Below are positions 1-11,332 of a DNA stretch of 64,000 bases, in pieces; position 1 is the first letter of the stretch, and every line of letters begins with the position of its first letter. A program made the position numbers and the translations under genes. Under the pieces are notes generated by a model. It did no database searches and was not told the DNA's origin. It was given only the letters and a program-made list of their open reading frames with translations. Origin of the DNA: Bursaphelenchus xylophilus (lineage: Eukaryota; Nematoda; Chromadorea; Rhabditida; Aphelenchoididae); contig CAJFCV020000002.1 of the NCBI GenBank assembly GCA_904066235.2, positions 10,664,001-10,728,000 of the forward strand, written 5' to 3'.

Positions 1-630
1 TTTGTTTGAGAGAAAAACTTGACCCAAAATCATAAATAGAGAGAAACACTTGACCCCCAACCTAAAACAAATTAAAACGCCCTCAAAATCGTTATTCGGA
101 ACTTTTGAATTTCGCTTTTCCCAAAAATTGAATGGAAGAAACACTCGACCCGAAATACGAAACCGAAAGGAACAGTTGACCCAAAATTTCGAATTCTTTC
201 GAAAATAACCTTATCATCAGCTAAAAAAGTTCAAAAACGATTTTTCGTACCGTATTTTACACTTTTTTCTTTGAGAGAAAAACTTGACCCAAGATCAAAA
301 ATAGCGCGAAATACTTGACTCAGAGCTCAAAATCAATTAAAACACCCTTAAAACGTCATTTGCAACTCTTGAATTTTAATTTTTCCACAAAAATTCAATG
401 AAAGAAACACTTGACCCAAGATTAGAAACGGCTGGGAACAGTTGACCCAAATTTTCCAATCGTTTCAAAAATAGCCTGATTATCTCCTAACACCCCATAG
501 ATTTCAATTTCCGAATAAATAACTGTCAACAAAAAAAACTTGATCCAAAACTCCAACTCGAGGGAAACACTTGACCCAAACCCCCCAAAAATAATCTCAA
601 TTCCTTCCAAAAATACAAAAACCCCCTTAC
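1..630. repeat. Anillin intron filled with an 'acttgaccc' motif array
   Basis: No exon is visible here. The stretch holds about ten copies of a motif close to gagaaacacttgacccaaa separated by AT-rich sequence. The same motif recurs at 4976-5460 and, in the other orientation (gggtcaagtctttccctc), at 50500-50890. Confidence 0.8.
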
Positions 631-3441
631 CATCTGATAAATTTCAATATGGGCGCGGAAGTCGATGGGTAAATTGTCCAATCTGATCGGATCATTGAAA
701 ATCAAAGTCGCCAGCCGGACCGAGCGATGTTCATGGACGACTGTGGGCTTGGTGTACTTCACAATGGTGCCGCACTTGATCAGAGCGACAAATGCGTAAG
801 TTGTGGCTGAAAAATGAGGTGCAAATACAAAAAAAAAGTTCCGAAAATGGGGCAAAAACCCAGAATTTCTTTCATTTTCTCAAGAATATCCCTCAAAATG
901 TCCAAAAAATAAATTCTCCATCCTCCACACCCCTACTACTGTCATTTCCCTCCAAAAACTCACATCCATCCACAGTTTTCATATAATAATTCCTGTTCAA
1001 CTTGAGTCGCATGCTCAGCAAGTCCATATTATAGCTGATATGTCGTCTTCCCATGGGATGCAGGACCTTCAATTCGATGTAATCATCAAGTCGGCGGAGT
1101 TCCCGCTTCAGCGCCGCGTACTCTTCCAGGTTCACGAGGAGATCGCGGTTGGCTTGGAGCTCCTCGGCACTCCCATTGCCCACAAGACGAGTGCGATAGA
1201 AGCCGAGGAGATCGCAATTCAAATGAATTGTGGTCTTCAGATGCTCGATTCGGTCGAGAATTTCCTGAAAAAGTGGATCGTGAGTGTATGGGAGTGATCT
1301 GATTTGGTGTGAAATTAAGTGTAGTTTCTGATTAGACAAAAACTTTCGCAATTGAGCAAACAAATTTTACTATATTGACCATTGGTTGTCATGGATAATA
1401 TAGTGGAAAAATGATTAAAGAAGGTGTAACCAGGAGGTTAGAAGGATATGAATAGAACTAATATGATGTATTATCTCTATTGAGTAGTAAATTTTTTCTG
1501 ATTTTTGGGAAATTTGCATATTTTGAGACGATATTGTACATTAATGATCAAGGTTATTACACGTTGAAATAAAACTGAAAGTAGTGGCGTTTTTGACGGT
1601 AAAAGGTGAGGTAGGGTCTACGAAGGTTTATACTGCCTATAGCGAGGTAAAATTTGCATATTTAAAAGAAAATATGCAAATTTCTGATAAATCAAAAAAA
1701 ATTTTACAACTCAATAGAGATAATATGTCATAATAGTTCCATTCATCTCCTTCTAACCACTTGTTTTCACCTTCTTTAATCATTTTTCCAATACATTATC
1801 CATGACAACCAATGGTCAATATAATAAAATTTGGTTGTTCAATTGTGAAATTTTTTATCTAATCAGAAACTACACTTAATTTCACACCAAATCAGATCAT
1901 TCCCATACACTCACGATCCACTTTTCCACCAACTTTCACCAATATTATCCATGACCTACCTTGCAGATCTCATTATTGGTTCTAATCGCGGCATTGGTGT
2001 GGTCCATCTCCGCCGGCACAATCGACGACACCTCCGTATAATAGCTGGCGTTATCGTCGCAGACCGAGGCCTGATGCGCATTTCTGAGGTCTTCCTGGGT
2101 TATTGTAGGCTCATCTACTGTCTCTTCAGCTCTGACCACACTGCTGGGCGCACGATAAATCTTTGGGCTCACGGCGCAGCTACGGTTGTATTCCAAGGAT
2201 TTGGCGGTGTGGACACTAACTTCCTCGACGACTTGATCGCCGTAAGGTTTCATGGACAAGTGGCGCTGAGGAGTAGTGGAATTTGAGGTGGAAGTCTGGG
2301 TGTAGTTCTTTTGTGGAGACGGTGGTTCAAACTCAGGACGCATAAACATCCCTCTGACACGATCTTCGAGCTCTTTCTGGAAGAAATTGAAGAAATTTTA
2401 TATTACCTTAGGTCTATGTCAAAGTCTCAGAAAAAATATGTCTACATAAGGCAATAAAGCATCCCTTTTAGACAACAAGGACCTTGAAAGGTCAAATATA
2501 TATCCAAACTTCTCTCAATAACTGTTTTTGCCATCAAACTAATCAAAACTCGTCAGTTGTCTATTACAATGTCCGAGATTCCTAAAAACAGAAAAAAAAC
2601 AAAAAGCTACTTACGCCATAATCACGTCTTTTGGCTTTTTTTGAATTCGGATCGCGAGATAATGGCGTTTCACATGATTCTGACGGATAAAAATCGGAAA
2701 TTGTATCCAAATTCGGCTCCGATTGTTGGTTGTTATTTTCAGCCTTTGATTCAAAGAATGATTTGGCTTTGAGGTACTCCAAACGACGAGTTGAGCATGC
2801 TAGTGGCTGAAAATAGGAGGGTAGAGGGTTCCAATGACGCAATATTGGAAAGGACGCATAACTGATAATCGACTAGGGAAATTTGAAGGTACAGGATTAA
2901 GAACCAATAAACAAGTCGCAAAATTCAGTGTAACAGCAAGACAACGGCTACATCTAACTGCTACAACCAGTGATCCTCCATATTACCTTCGAAATACATC
3001 TTTCTTTACCTAAACCATCAAGCACTCATGGATAACATCGCTTACCTCGCTAATCTGTGCCCGATTCAAAGGTGCACCAAAGGGGACCGGTTCCTTATGT
3101 GGAGTAGCTGGTGAGAATTGAGGAACAGTCGTGTTCAGTCTGGGCTTAGTTGTTTTAGGGGTCGAATAAGCTCGATCCAACTGAAACATGAATAACAATA
3201 TAATTTGAGCTGGAAAAATAAATTTTAGGAAACAAACCAAATTTTTTTTGATGGATTCAGCAGTATAAAGGTCTAGGCTAGCCGTTAGCATCATAAAAAT
3301 CTCCTTTTGAGTTAATTTTCGAAAAGAAACCATCAAAACATTGTTTTAGGTCAAAAATGCCAACAAATCTTAAAAATTGGACGTAAAATCGATGAAACAG
3401 GCAGTAGGAAACTTAGATCATAAACTTACACTCTCTGACAT
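631..3441 (-). CDS. Anillin-like protein, 5' and middle exons; 3' end lies beyond the left edge
   Basis: Hand-spliced exons on the minus strand are 3430-3441, 3046-3180, 2615-2806, 1960-2376, 964-1264 and 631-806, about 411 codons. Phases agree at every junction. The first coding exon has only four codons (MSES). Residues 1-250 are polar, Ser/Thr/Pro-rich and probably disordered. From about residue 253 the sequence matches the anillin homology domain: a helical EILDRIEHLKTTI segment, then a charged helical stretch and a C2-like part with IDFRAHIEIYQM. Anillins scaffold actin, septins, myosin and RhoA at the cytokinetic ring. The C-terminal PH domain expected for the family is not in the window. 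A donor (GTAAGG) follows residue M411, so the gene continues to the left. The 686-bp intron 1265-1959 is a foldback element. The family call is firm; which nematode anillin paralogue this is I cannot tell. Confidence 0.85.
1270..1930. repeat. Foldback element filling an anillin intron
   Basis: Two arms of about 230-250 bp (roughly 1270-1510 and 1690-1928) are inverted copies of each other. Shared stretches include ccattggttgtcatgga and its complement, and atcagaaactacactt and its complement. The arms take in the intron's own 3' end, so the sequence beside the splice acceptor (gatccacttttt) is repeated at the far end of the intron. Confidence 0.8.
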
Positions 3442-3750
3442 TCTATAACCTTCTTTCATCCGTCAAATACATGCGATTTTTACAGCAAAAAATCTATTTT
3501 TTGGGAGAAGAACGAAAAAATTTTGCGCAACAAAAAAATTTCCAGAAAATACGTCAGCATGACGGAAATTCTTGGAAATTCGTCATGATATAGGACAACT
3601 GTGGCCTGTACTTCTTTTTACTGTAGTTTTTTAGGTAAAGAAGGTGATTTTTTCTATTTTTTACATCTATTTCTCATGGATAACATAAAATCAGTCTTTA
3701 TTTTTGAGAAAAAATCGATTTTTATGCAATATTATGAGAGTTGAAGCATT

Positions 3751-4733
3751 TCAAAGGCCAATATAGCGGAGAAGAGTCTTCTTCTCGGGCAGGACCTCTT
3801 CTGGAAGTCGATCTGGACAGGGATCGCAGACCCATTCGATCACGGAGAAGGAAGAAGATGACTCGAATTGGTCCATAAGCTGTTCGTTAATGGCTTTTTT
3901 GCAGAGTCGATCAAAGCGATTGACCTGGAAGGTATTATTTCACTTAGGAATACGTCAACTTGAAAGTTTTAAACCAATTTTCATCAATTTTGCGACTAAT
4001 GATGTCAAGTGTAATATAAATTTTTACAGAAGTAATCTCAGGTTAGAATTGTCTGAAATTTTCTATATGTGTTCTGAATAGGTTACACAGTAATACCTGA
4101 CAATTTTAGATCTTCCTTTACTTTGACAGCCGCGGTATTCAACGATCTTTTATGGCGAGAGAGCACATAGAATGAGGAGAGTCAGTCAGACAAATAAAAC
4201 CTTTTTGGACCTTATCTTTGCGGATTTTGGTTGACAAAAAATAGTTTTTTTTTGTAAAAATGCTTTGCATAGCATTTGTCATAAGTCTCGACCTTTCTGC
4301 GATAAAAAAAAAAAAAAAAATTTGGGATTTTTTATCTTTTCGACTTGAAAATCTCGAAGGTTTATGTATTTAACCTAGAAAAAAATTTTTTTGATAAGTG
4401 CCAAGTTACAGAAAATTCATAAAAAAGTTATAAAGTATCAAAAAGTATCCAAAAGTTATCCAAAAATCCCGAAAAATCACTCAAAGGATCCTAAAAAAAT
4501 TCTTTTACCTCATTTTCATTCTCATCGATTGTCTTTTGGATCAAAGAATGACGCTCCAAATCGTCTTCAGGCAACGGATTTTCCTTCAGTTTTTCGAAGA
4601 TTTGATAACATTTCTGTTTTTGACTCAACACAACAACTTCAGTTGTGGTTTCAGCGGCCTCAAAATTAGCCTCATCCTCGGAGAATACGGCAAGCACCAA
4701 TGAGATTAACAAATATCCTTGTAAACTCTTCAT
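3751..4733 (-). CDS. Small secreted cysteine protein, member 1 of a local family
   Basis: Two exons, 4509-4733 and 3751-3924, are joined in phase 0 (GAG|GTAAAA donor, ttccag acceptor) and give 132 residues. Residues 1-18 (MKSLQGYLLISLVLAVFS) are a signal peptide. The mature part has a cysteine followed two residues later by Ile (KCYQIF), an ERHSLI motif, a cysteine at position 8 of exon 2, and CDPC 24 residues further on. The members at 17320-18256 and 24120-24627 share this layout, the intron position and the intron phase. The C-terminal tail after CDPC is longer here than in member 2. I do not recognise the domain. It is likely extracellular, with two disulfides if all four cysteines pair. 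Confidence 0.75.
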
Positions 4734-5504
4734 TTCTCGGAGAAATGGGAGAAAAATTAAGTCGATTTAGATCAAATGATGAGAAGAATTGCGAAAAATT
4801 ATGAGACATCTAATTGATTTTGCTAAATGTTCGAAAATCTCCAGTGATTTTGATAGTATTAGTCATGGGAAAATGAAATTTCGTCGTTTGAAAGAGCCAT
4901 ATTTTATTTATTGTGGGATATTTGTCATCAAATCCACCCCTCCAGCCGAAGTCTATCGTATTTTACCACGCTTTTAGTGAGAGAAACACTTGACCACAAA
5001 TCAGATTTTGAGGGTAACACTTGACCCAAAATGATAAAAGTTGTTAATTTTCTCGTTTTCGCCAATTTTTTTATTGTGTACTAATCAAGAACTCCGTATT
5101 TGCGGTTAGAGAAACACTTGACCCAAAATTAGACTTTGAGGGAGAGACTTGACCCCAAATTTGTTTTTGAGGGAAACACTTGACCCAAAATGAGAAAAGT
5201 CACCAATTTTCTGGTTTAGATCGAATTTTGCTTATTATGTATCCAGAGTGTCGTATTTTCAGTTAGACAAACACTTGATTCAATTAGGTTTTGAGAGAAA
5301 AACTTGACTCAAAGTCAGAATTTCATTGAAACACTTGATTAAAAATAAAAAAAAAAGCTGCTTGTTTTCTCAAGTTTTGGTCAAATTCTTTTTTATTATA
5401 TTATTCAAGCACTCCGTATTTGGAAACGTTCTTTTGATAAGAGAAACACTTGACTCAAAATCTAAAACTAGTTCCTTTTGGCTCTGTAATGCATGGATTT
5501 GTTG
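4734..5504. repeat. Intergenic, acttgaccc motif array
   Basis: From about 4976 to 5460 the motif gagaaacacttgaccc and variants recur with AT-rich spacers, as in 1-600. No gene is visible between the secreted protein and the transporter's stop. Confidence 0.7.
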
Positions 5505-8500
5505 TCAGGAGTCGTCGATGGTGTGAACAGATTCTCCAGCTTCGTCTGGAAGCTCTCTTCCAGCAGTCTCCGGCAAGATAAAAGTAAGAAATCCAGCGAC
5601 GGTCGCCATTGAAACGAATAGAAGGTTGGGGAGATCAGGATGGAGGATCCCCTGAAATTTGAAACCATATCGATGAATTATATAAAAACGGAGGACTTCC
5701 GGCCCAAATGTGCTTAGATATGGCCATTGGATGGTCGGCGGACCCTCGGCGAAGGCTCGGCGGAGACTTGGCGAAGACTTGCAATATGTTCACTTTTCCC
5801 AATTCTGCTATTACTAACTCTAGTTTTCTTCGCCCTGCGTTATTGTAACATATAAACGACCAAAATTTGAGGGGAAAAATAAGATCCGTAACTTTTGTCT
5901 AGATATTATATTATTGATGTGAGGTGATTACATGTAAAATATCTCAAAATAGATTACAAACTGTAAACTGAGGACCCGATTTATCTTTTCTACTAACTAA
6001 CCTTTCTCCCAGCCTCCCCATGCATAAAATGATGGACCTACGTGGCCTATTTTTGGTCGTCGCTCGCACCCTGACCTTTTTCGCAAAGCTTATGTTGCTA
6101 AAAGCACTCCAGCGACCTTGCGAACGGACTTCAACGTCCAAAAATCAAAGTTTTATGTTTCCCAACTCACCAGCACTCTAATCGACGGCGCAAACGCGCC
6201 TCCAATCCGTCCTACCGTCGAGCAGAACCCAATACAGCTCGATCTGACTGTAGTTGGGAACACTTCACTGGCATAGACATAGAGCGCCGTCAATGCGCAT
6301 GAGATCCCAAACTTTCCAATCAGCCAAACGATCAGGTAGAGCTTGTGGTTGTCGATGAACATGACTCCAAGGAAAGCGACGGCAGTGATAAAATGGGAGA
6401 GCCCGACAAACCATTGACGGCCCAGGATTCGGAGGCAAGGCGGAGTGGCCAAGTAGGAGGGGACTTCGATTAAACCGGAGAGGATGAAGTTGAGGTAGGT
6501 GAAAAGAAACGGATATTGGAGGAAGTTCATGGAAAATTTTATTCATTGTGTTATGAGGAGAGCAGTTTTTCGGAGCAAATTTTTTCTCCGGGTCAAATTT
6601 TTTCTCCGGAGCAAATTTTTTCTCCGGGTAAGGACAGGAGAAACGTTTACTGTATTTTTGCATTTTTTTGGCTGCAAATTTTTTTGGAGCTTCTTTGCCT
6701 CCGGAGAAATTTTTGCTCCGGAGCATTTTTTACTCCGGAGTATTTTTCGGACTACACTCTTTTGCGGATTTTTTTTGCCTGTGAGTTTTTTGCGGAGCAA
6801 CTTCTACTCCGGAGCAAAAATTTCTCCGGAGCAATTTTTCTCCGGAGCCATTTCTTCCTCAATTAAGCAGCAATTTCTTCTCTAGAATCCAAAATTAGGT
6901 TAAAAAACCAAAAATCGACTAAAAATTCAATTTTCAACTCACCGATTCCCAGCCAGCTCAGTGCTAAACAACGATAATCCATAATAAATGAAAATGTCGC
7001 AGGTCCACAAATAGGCCAGAACAAAAACGTAGACGATCAAAATTTTCTGTTTCTTCAGTTCATGGACAACTCCATGATTGCCTTTTTGTTCATCGCCGCC
7101 AAGTTCCTCCTCAAACAGATGGTCCAATTCGGAGAGATCCAACTTGTTTTCGGACGATTTGTTGGCTCTCTTGATGAATTCGATTGCCTGCAAAATTGAG
7201 TGTAAAATACGCCGGGAACCGATTCGTGTACACACGTATTCCTACAGACAAAATCTGAAAGTAACGAAAAGTTTGGATTCGTCAACTTGACCATACCATT
7301 CATGCCGGAATTTCCCAAAATCTGGCTAATAAAGTTGGCCTAAAAATTCGGTTTTTTCTGCAAATCGATTTCGCTGTTTTTTAGAAAAAATGTGCTAAAT
7401 TTGTGCTTAATTTCGTCGGAGTTTGAGCGTCGCAATTGGGGTACCTCCCTTGTTAATTTTAGCTTGTAAAACGTGCTAAATTTTTCCGAAAAAAAGACTC
7501 CTTACCTGCTCCTTTCTCCCATTCACCACACTGAAATGAAAACTTTCCGGCGCCCACACCTGCACTCCAACCGCGTAAAACGCCGAAGGCAATGAGAGCG
7601 CGACCATGAAAGGTCGCCAATTCTGTAGCCAAAAGTCCAACGGAGCCAAAATACAGTAGCCCACGACCCAAGTCATCCCAAAAACCAATGGGCAATAGGG
7701 CCGGAGAAGATAGGGACAGCATTCGTAGGACAGAACCCAGTTCAGAATTATGCAACCGGCGAAGAAATAGCCTTGAATTAGGCGACATACGGCGAAGAAA
7801 TAAATATTGGGCGAGAGGGCGCTGAGGGATCCGCTGAGACCCATCAGCAGCAAGGAGATGACCAAGGTTGGGCGACGGCCAAAGCTGAAAAATGGGCAAA
7901 AGTTTTTTCGTATCTTGTGTACAGTTACGGACCTGATCCAGTGGCAAAGAACGTACCATTTTGCATCCGGAAAGTGTCAAAAATGTGGCAAAATGCCTCC
8001 CTCTCCAAGTGAAAAAACTCAGATTTCAAAAGCGCGCCCGCTCTTTTTTGCGAAGAAAAAGGGCGCACCCTTCAAAACGAAGTTTTTTCACCCGGAGTGG
8101 GGAGCATTTTGCCACATTTTTGACACTTCCCGGATGCAAAATGGTGCGTTGTTTGCCACTGGATCAGCTCCCCCACGGTACGTGTAGCTGAATCGGCGGT
8201 CGAGCGTTTTCCGTGTGCAAAAAAGAGCTTAATTTACCTGTCCGACAACCTTGCCATCGTACTGGCTCCAACGACATTTCCAACCAAGAACGCTGTAGTT
8301 GTGAGATCCGCCAAGTATGCACGCTCATTGTTAAGATCAAACTGCAAGAACAACGAATCTTTTTGTTTTGGAATTTTCTGCCAACCGGAAAGCGGGGATA
8401 AGGCCGTCGCACGTCAAACTGAGGAGTCCGGTGACCGGAATAGGCCCTTCGCGATCCGTTTTTTACACTTCGTCTTGATTTGGTGGAGAAGACAGAGAAA

Positions 8501-10074
8501 AAGACGCGCAAAAACGTACTCTCTCGCCACAAAAATTCCCCATTTCTTCGCCGACAAAACGTTTTTTCGCGTCTCTTTTGGCAAATTGTTAATCCATTTA
8601 CCGGACCGTTTTAGCTTGTCTCAGCTTGACGTGCGTCGGCCCGGCTAGACATGGCTCGTCGGCCGGCCCGGGCCCAAAATCTCGGCCTGGCCCGTCGGCC
8701 TGAAGGGTTCCGGCCGGCCCGGCCCGTTTCAAATTTTCCGTCGGCCCGGCACGTTTTAAATTTGTTTCGGCCCGGCCTGGGCCGGCTCATTGAAACAAAA
8801 GTCTCCCCAAGTCTAACTCCTTATGACCAAATTTCTTTCTATCATCATGTAAATGGATAAATACTGTGTTCCATAGCTATCTAAAAACAAAAAAACCTTT
8901 AAAAAAAACCAATTGTGTCTTGACATCGCATTTATTTTCATTATCAAACCCAATTTTCACTTCGAGATTCTGGATTTTAAATATTCCGGGCCGGGCCGAA
9001 ACGCCGGCCCGCCCCGGGAGCCATGTCTAAGCCCGGCTAGGAGCCATTTTTTCGGTCTGTATTTTATGAAAACTTAAACTCACCTCAAACGCCACTGTTC
9101 CCTGAGTTCCAGTGCAATTTGTCTCCGCCGTTGTGCACACCTTCCCTAAGAAGAAAGCGCTGGCCAAAATTGGCATTACAACGAGTCCCCAGATCACTGA
9201 CATCACTATGAAGACTGCCAGTAGAAAGTTATTTCTTGGACCTGAAAAAAAGATGATTTTTGGCAGTTTAAATGTGTCCTAGGGGCAATAAGTTCTGTGG
9301 GATTGTATGTCAAGCAAATCTTTAGAAACGAAGCCGCCTCGACAAAAAATCCAGCGCGTTAAATATATAGTACTTCATAGGCCAAGCTGAACCCCCATGT
9401 AGCGAAACCCTTCTATAGCGAAAAAATTTTTGGTTGTCTTGCAATTTTTTTGCATCATTCTGTCGGGGAAATAATGAGCACAATGTTGTTGCGCCGATCG
9501 CGTTACTGAAGTGAACTTGATTTTGTCGCGACACAATTCACTGTCTTGGCTGCGATACGACTTTTGCTTTGACTGGGGGATGTTTCACGTGCACACATTT
9601 TCATATAAAGGTTTTAATAAAAGACGAGCTTTAAGATACCAAGAAAAAAATTTGCATATAATTTGCATAATTTAGAAGAAAAATTTACAAATTTATATCC
9701 ATGTATTCTGTGTACCACCAGCATTCATGATTTTTTGGAAATGGCGCAAATTGGTCCACTGTATCAAAAGTTATGGCCCAAAATGTGCGGCCAAAGTCGA
9801 TAAAAAGTCAGGTCACTCGAGTTACCACTCCTCTTTTTCTCTGCTCTCTCCGCTTTTTCTGTGATGCCGCTAACTCGAGTTAGTGCCCTTTTTGTAAGTG
9901 AAACATCCCCCTGGAGTTCATAATTTTCCCTACAGACTTATAGTATATGTAGATATGTAGTACACAGATTTAATGTAAACACTCACCAAAAAAATTCAAG
10001 ATCTGATCTGGCGTCATTCTTCCCGATTTGTCGGCAGGAACCGCGGCCAAAAATTTGTCATCCGATTCGGCCAT
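5505..10074 (-). CDS. SLC22-like major facilitator transporter (copy A)
   Basis: Seven exons on the minus strand: 9987-10074, 9084-9241, 8238-8341, 7506-7884, 6943-7187, 6171-6498 and 5505-5651, giving 482 residues. The MFS signature DxFGRRPT sits at the exon 3/4 join, with twelve predicted membrane segments and the C-terminal ILPETAGRELPDEAGE that is usual in organic ion transporters. The protein would move small organic ions across the plasma membrane; the substrate cannot be read from sequence. Copy B lies directly upstream in the same orientation with four coding exons of identical length. Copy A has an extra intron after FFG that copy B lacks. The exon 6 acceptor is odd: where copy B has ttttcag before the TAC codon, copy A reads ttttcac and no AG lies in the preceding 80 bases. 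The gene may be damaged, or a non-AG acceptor is used. An SL-like acceptor (ttttag) lies one base before the ATG. Confidence 0.8.
6540..6860. repeat. CTCCGGAGCAAAAATT array in transporter A intron 5
   Basis: The palindromic octamer CTCCGGAG, usually followed by caaaaatt or caaatttttt, recurs about every 15-30 bases. Open frames here are lysine- or phenylalanine-rich artefacts of the repeat. Confidence 0.85.
7928..8180. repeat. Foldback element of the 'gatccagtggcaaa' family
   Basis: The two arms, about 90 bp each, are inverted copies. They start gatccagtggcaaa and contain ttttgcatccggaaagt and atgtggcaaaatgcc. The element lies in transporter A intron 3. Other copies are at 10597-10798, 10885-11110, 54087-54325 and 59765-59996, with half copies at 15388-15530 and 24950-25037. 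Confidence 0.8.
8643..9040. repeat. GC-rich foldback element, 'cggcccggcccgg' family
   Basis: It begins ctagacatggctcg and ends agccatgtctaagcc, an inverted pair, with ggcccggcc-rich arms around an AT-rich core. A related element lies at 56600-57045. It is in transporter A intron 2. Confidence 0.7.
9460..9948. repeat. Nested foldback elements: a ctgtcggg element split by a gggggatgtttcac element
   Basis: The outer element starts at about 9460 (ctgtcggggaaataatgagc). It is interrupted by an inner element from 9575 (gggggatgtttcacgt) to 9911 (acgtgaaacatccccc-like end) and resumes with agttcataattttccctacagact to about 9948. The longer relative of the inner element is at 18562-19387. The pair lies in transporter A intron 1. 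Confidence 0.75.
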
Positions 10075-11332
10075 GCTAAAATTTAGAAGGTATTTATTTT
10101 ATCTCAAAGTTACAGTTTCCGTATTTTACATTCATAAAAAAATCAAAAGAGGTTTGGAAAACACTAAAAATCTTTTTTTTACCCAACTTTGAAACGTTCG
10201 GTCTCTAGAATGAGTTATAACGCTAAGCAAAAGCGAGCCAAAGGTCGGCGAGATGGTAATCATAGTTCCTCACACTTGAAGAACTGTCGCAAAATCTTTT
10301 TGCCTCTGACGTTTCAAATGAGGAAAGAACCAGGGAGCGGTTTTTGCGATGTTTTAGGAAGGTTGAAAGTTCTGCGTACACTCTTCAATGTTTTATTATC
10401 ACTCTGTCGGGAAAGTACATTGTAACGTGGATTGTTTAGAGTCTTGGAATCGCTCATTATTGGTTTGCGACGGCTAGCCGAGGCTGGAGATTTGGCGCTG
10501 CGTAGAAGCGAAATATTTCGTTGGGACAAATCCACGTTATTTTTCCGACAGACTGATAGTGTTAGTTCATCAAGGTTTTATCGATGTGATGACATTACAG
10601 TGGCAAAAAAATGTAGCAAAATACCTCCCTTTCCAATTGAAAAAACTTCGATTTTAAAAGCTTTTTGTGGAGGAAAGGGCGCGCTCTTCAAAGCGGTGTT
10701 TTTTCACTTGGTGAGGGAAGCATTTTGCCACATTTTTTGATACTTCCCGGATGCAAAATGATATGTATTTTGCCACTGGATCAGGTCCCTCACTGTGTTA
10801 TTACAAAACTTGTCTGGAAAATAATGTGCATTCGTTGCTTTGGTATCGCCCATCATTGTTTTGCAACGGCTAGCCGTGAGTGGCAAAAACGTACGTGCGT
10901 AAAAAAACGTATGTATTATTTTGCATCCGGGAAGTTTCAAAAATGTGGCAAAATACCTCCCTCTCCTACTTGAAAAAACTTCGATTTTAAAAGCTTTTTG
11001 TGGGGGAAAGGGCGCGCCTTTCAAAACGGAGTTTTTTCACTTGGAGAGGGAGGTATTTTGCCACATTTTTTGATACTTCCTGTATGCAAAATGGTACGTT
11101 TCTTCGCACTGGAAGGTGCCAACAAAAAATGAGAAATGCACGTATACTACAAATTCTTCCAAGAGTACACTTTGCCTCACATTTTTACAAGTTAAAGTTG
11201 TTGTTGTACATATTCTTTATTATCAACAAAACAACTTTAATATTGCATTATTTATAGAGATTCGGCGGTTCGGATGAAAATGATATGAACAAAAGAATTC
11301 AACACAAAACAATGGGTATGCCGTATTTTACA
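10075..11332. repeat. Intergenic between the transporters: mixed foldback elements
   Basis: A ctgtcggg-type element of the ggctagcc subfamily lies at about 10405-10557. Foldback elements of the gatccagtggcaaa family are at 10597-10798 and 10885-11110, and a fragment of the first type at 10814-10880. No gene is visible. Confidence 0.65.

Noticed and set aside
6265..6885. Overlapping open frames on both strands, Lys- or Phe-rich
   Set aside because: They are translations of the CTCCGGAGCAAAAATT array inside an intron.
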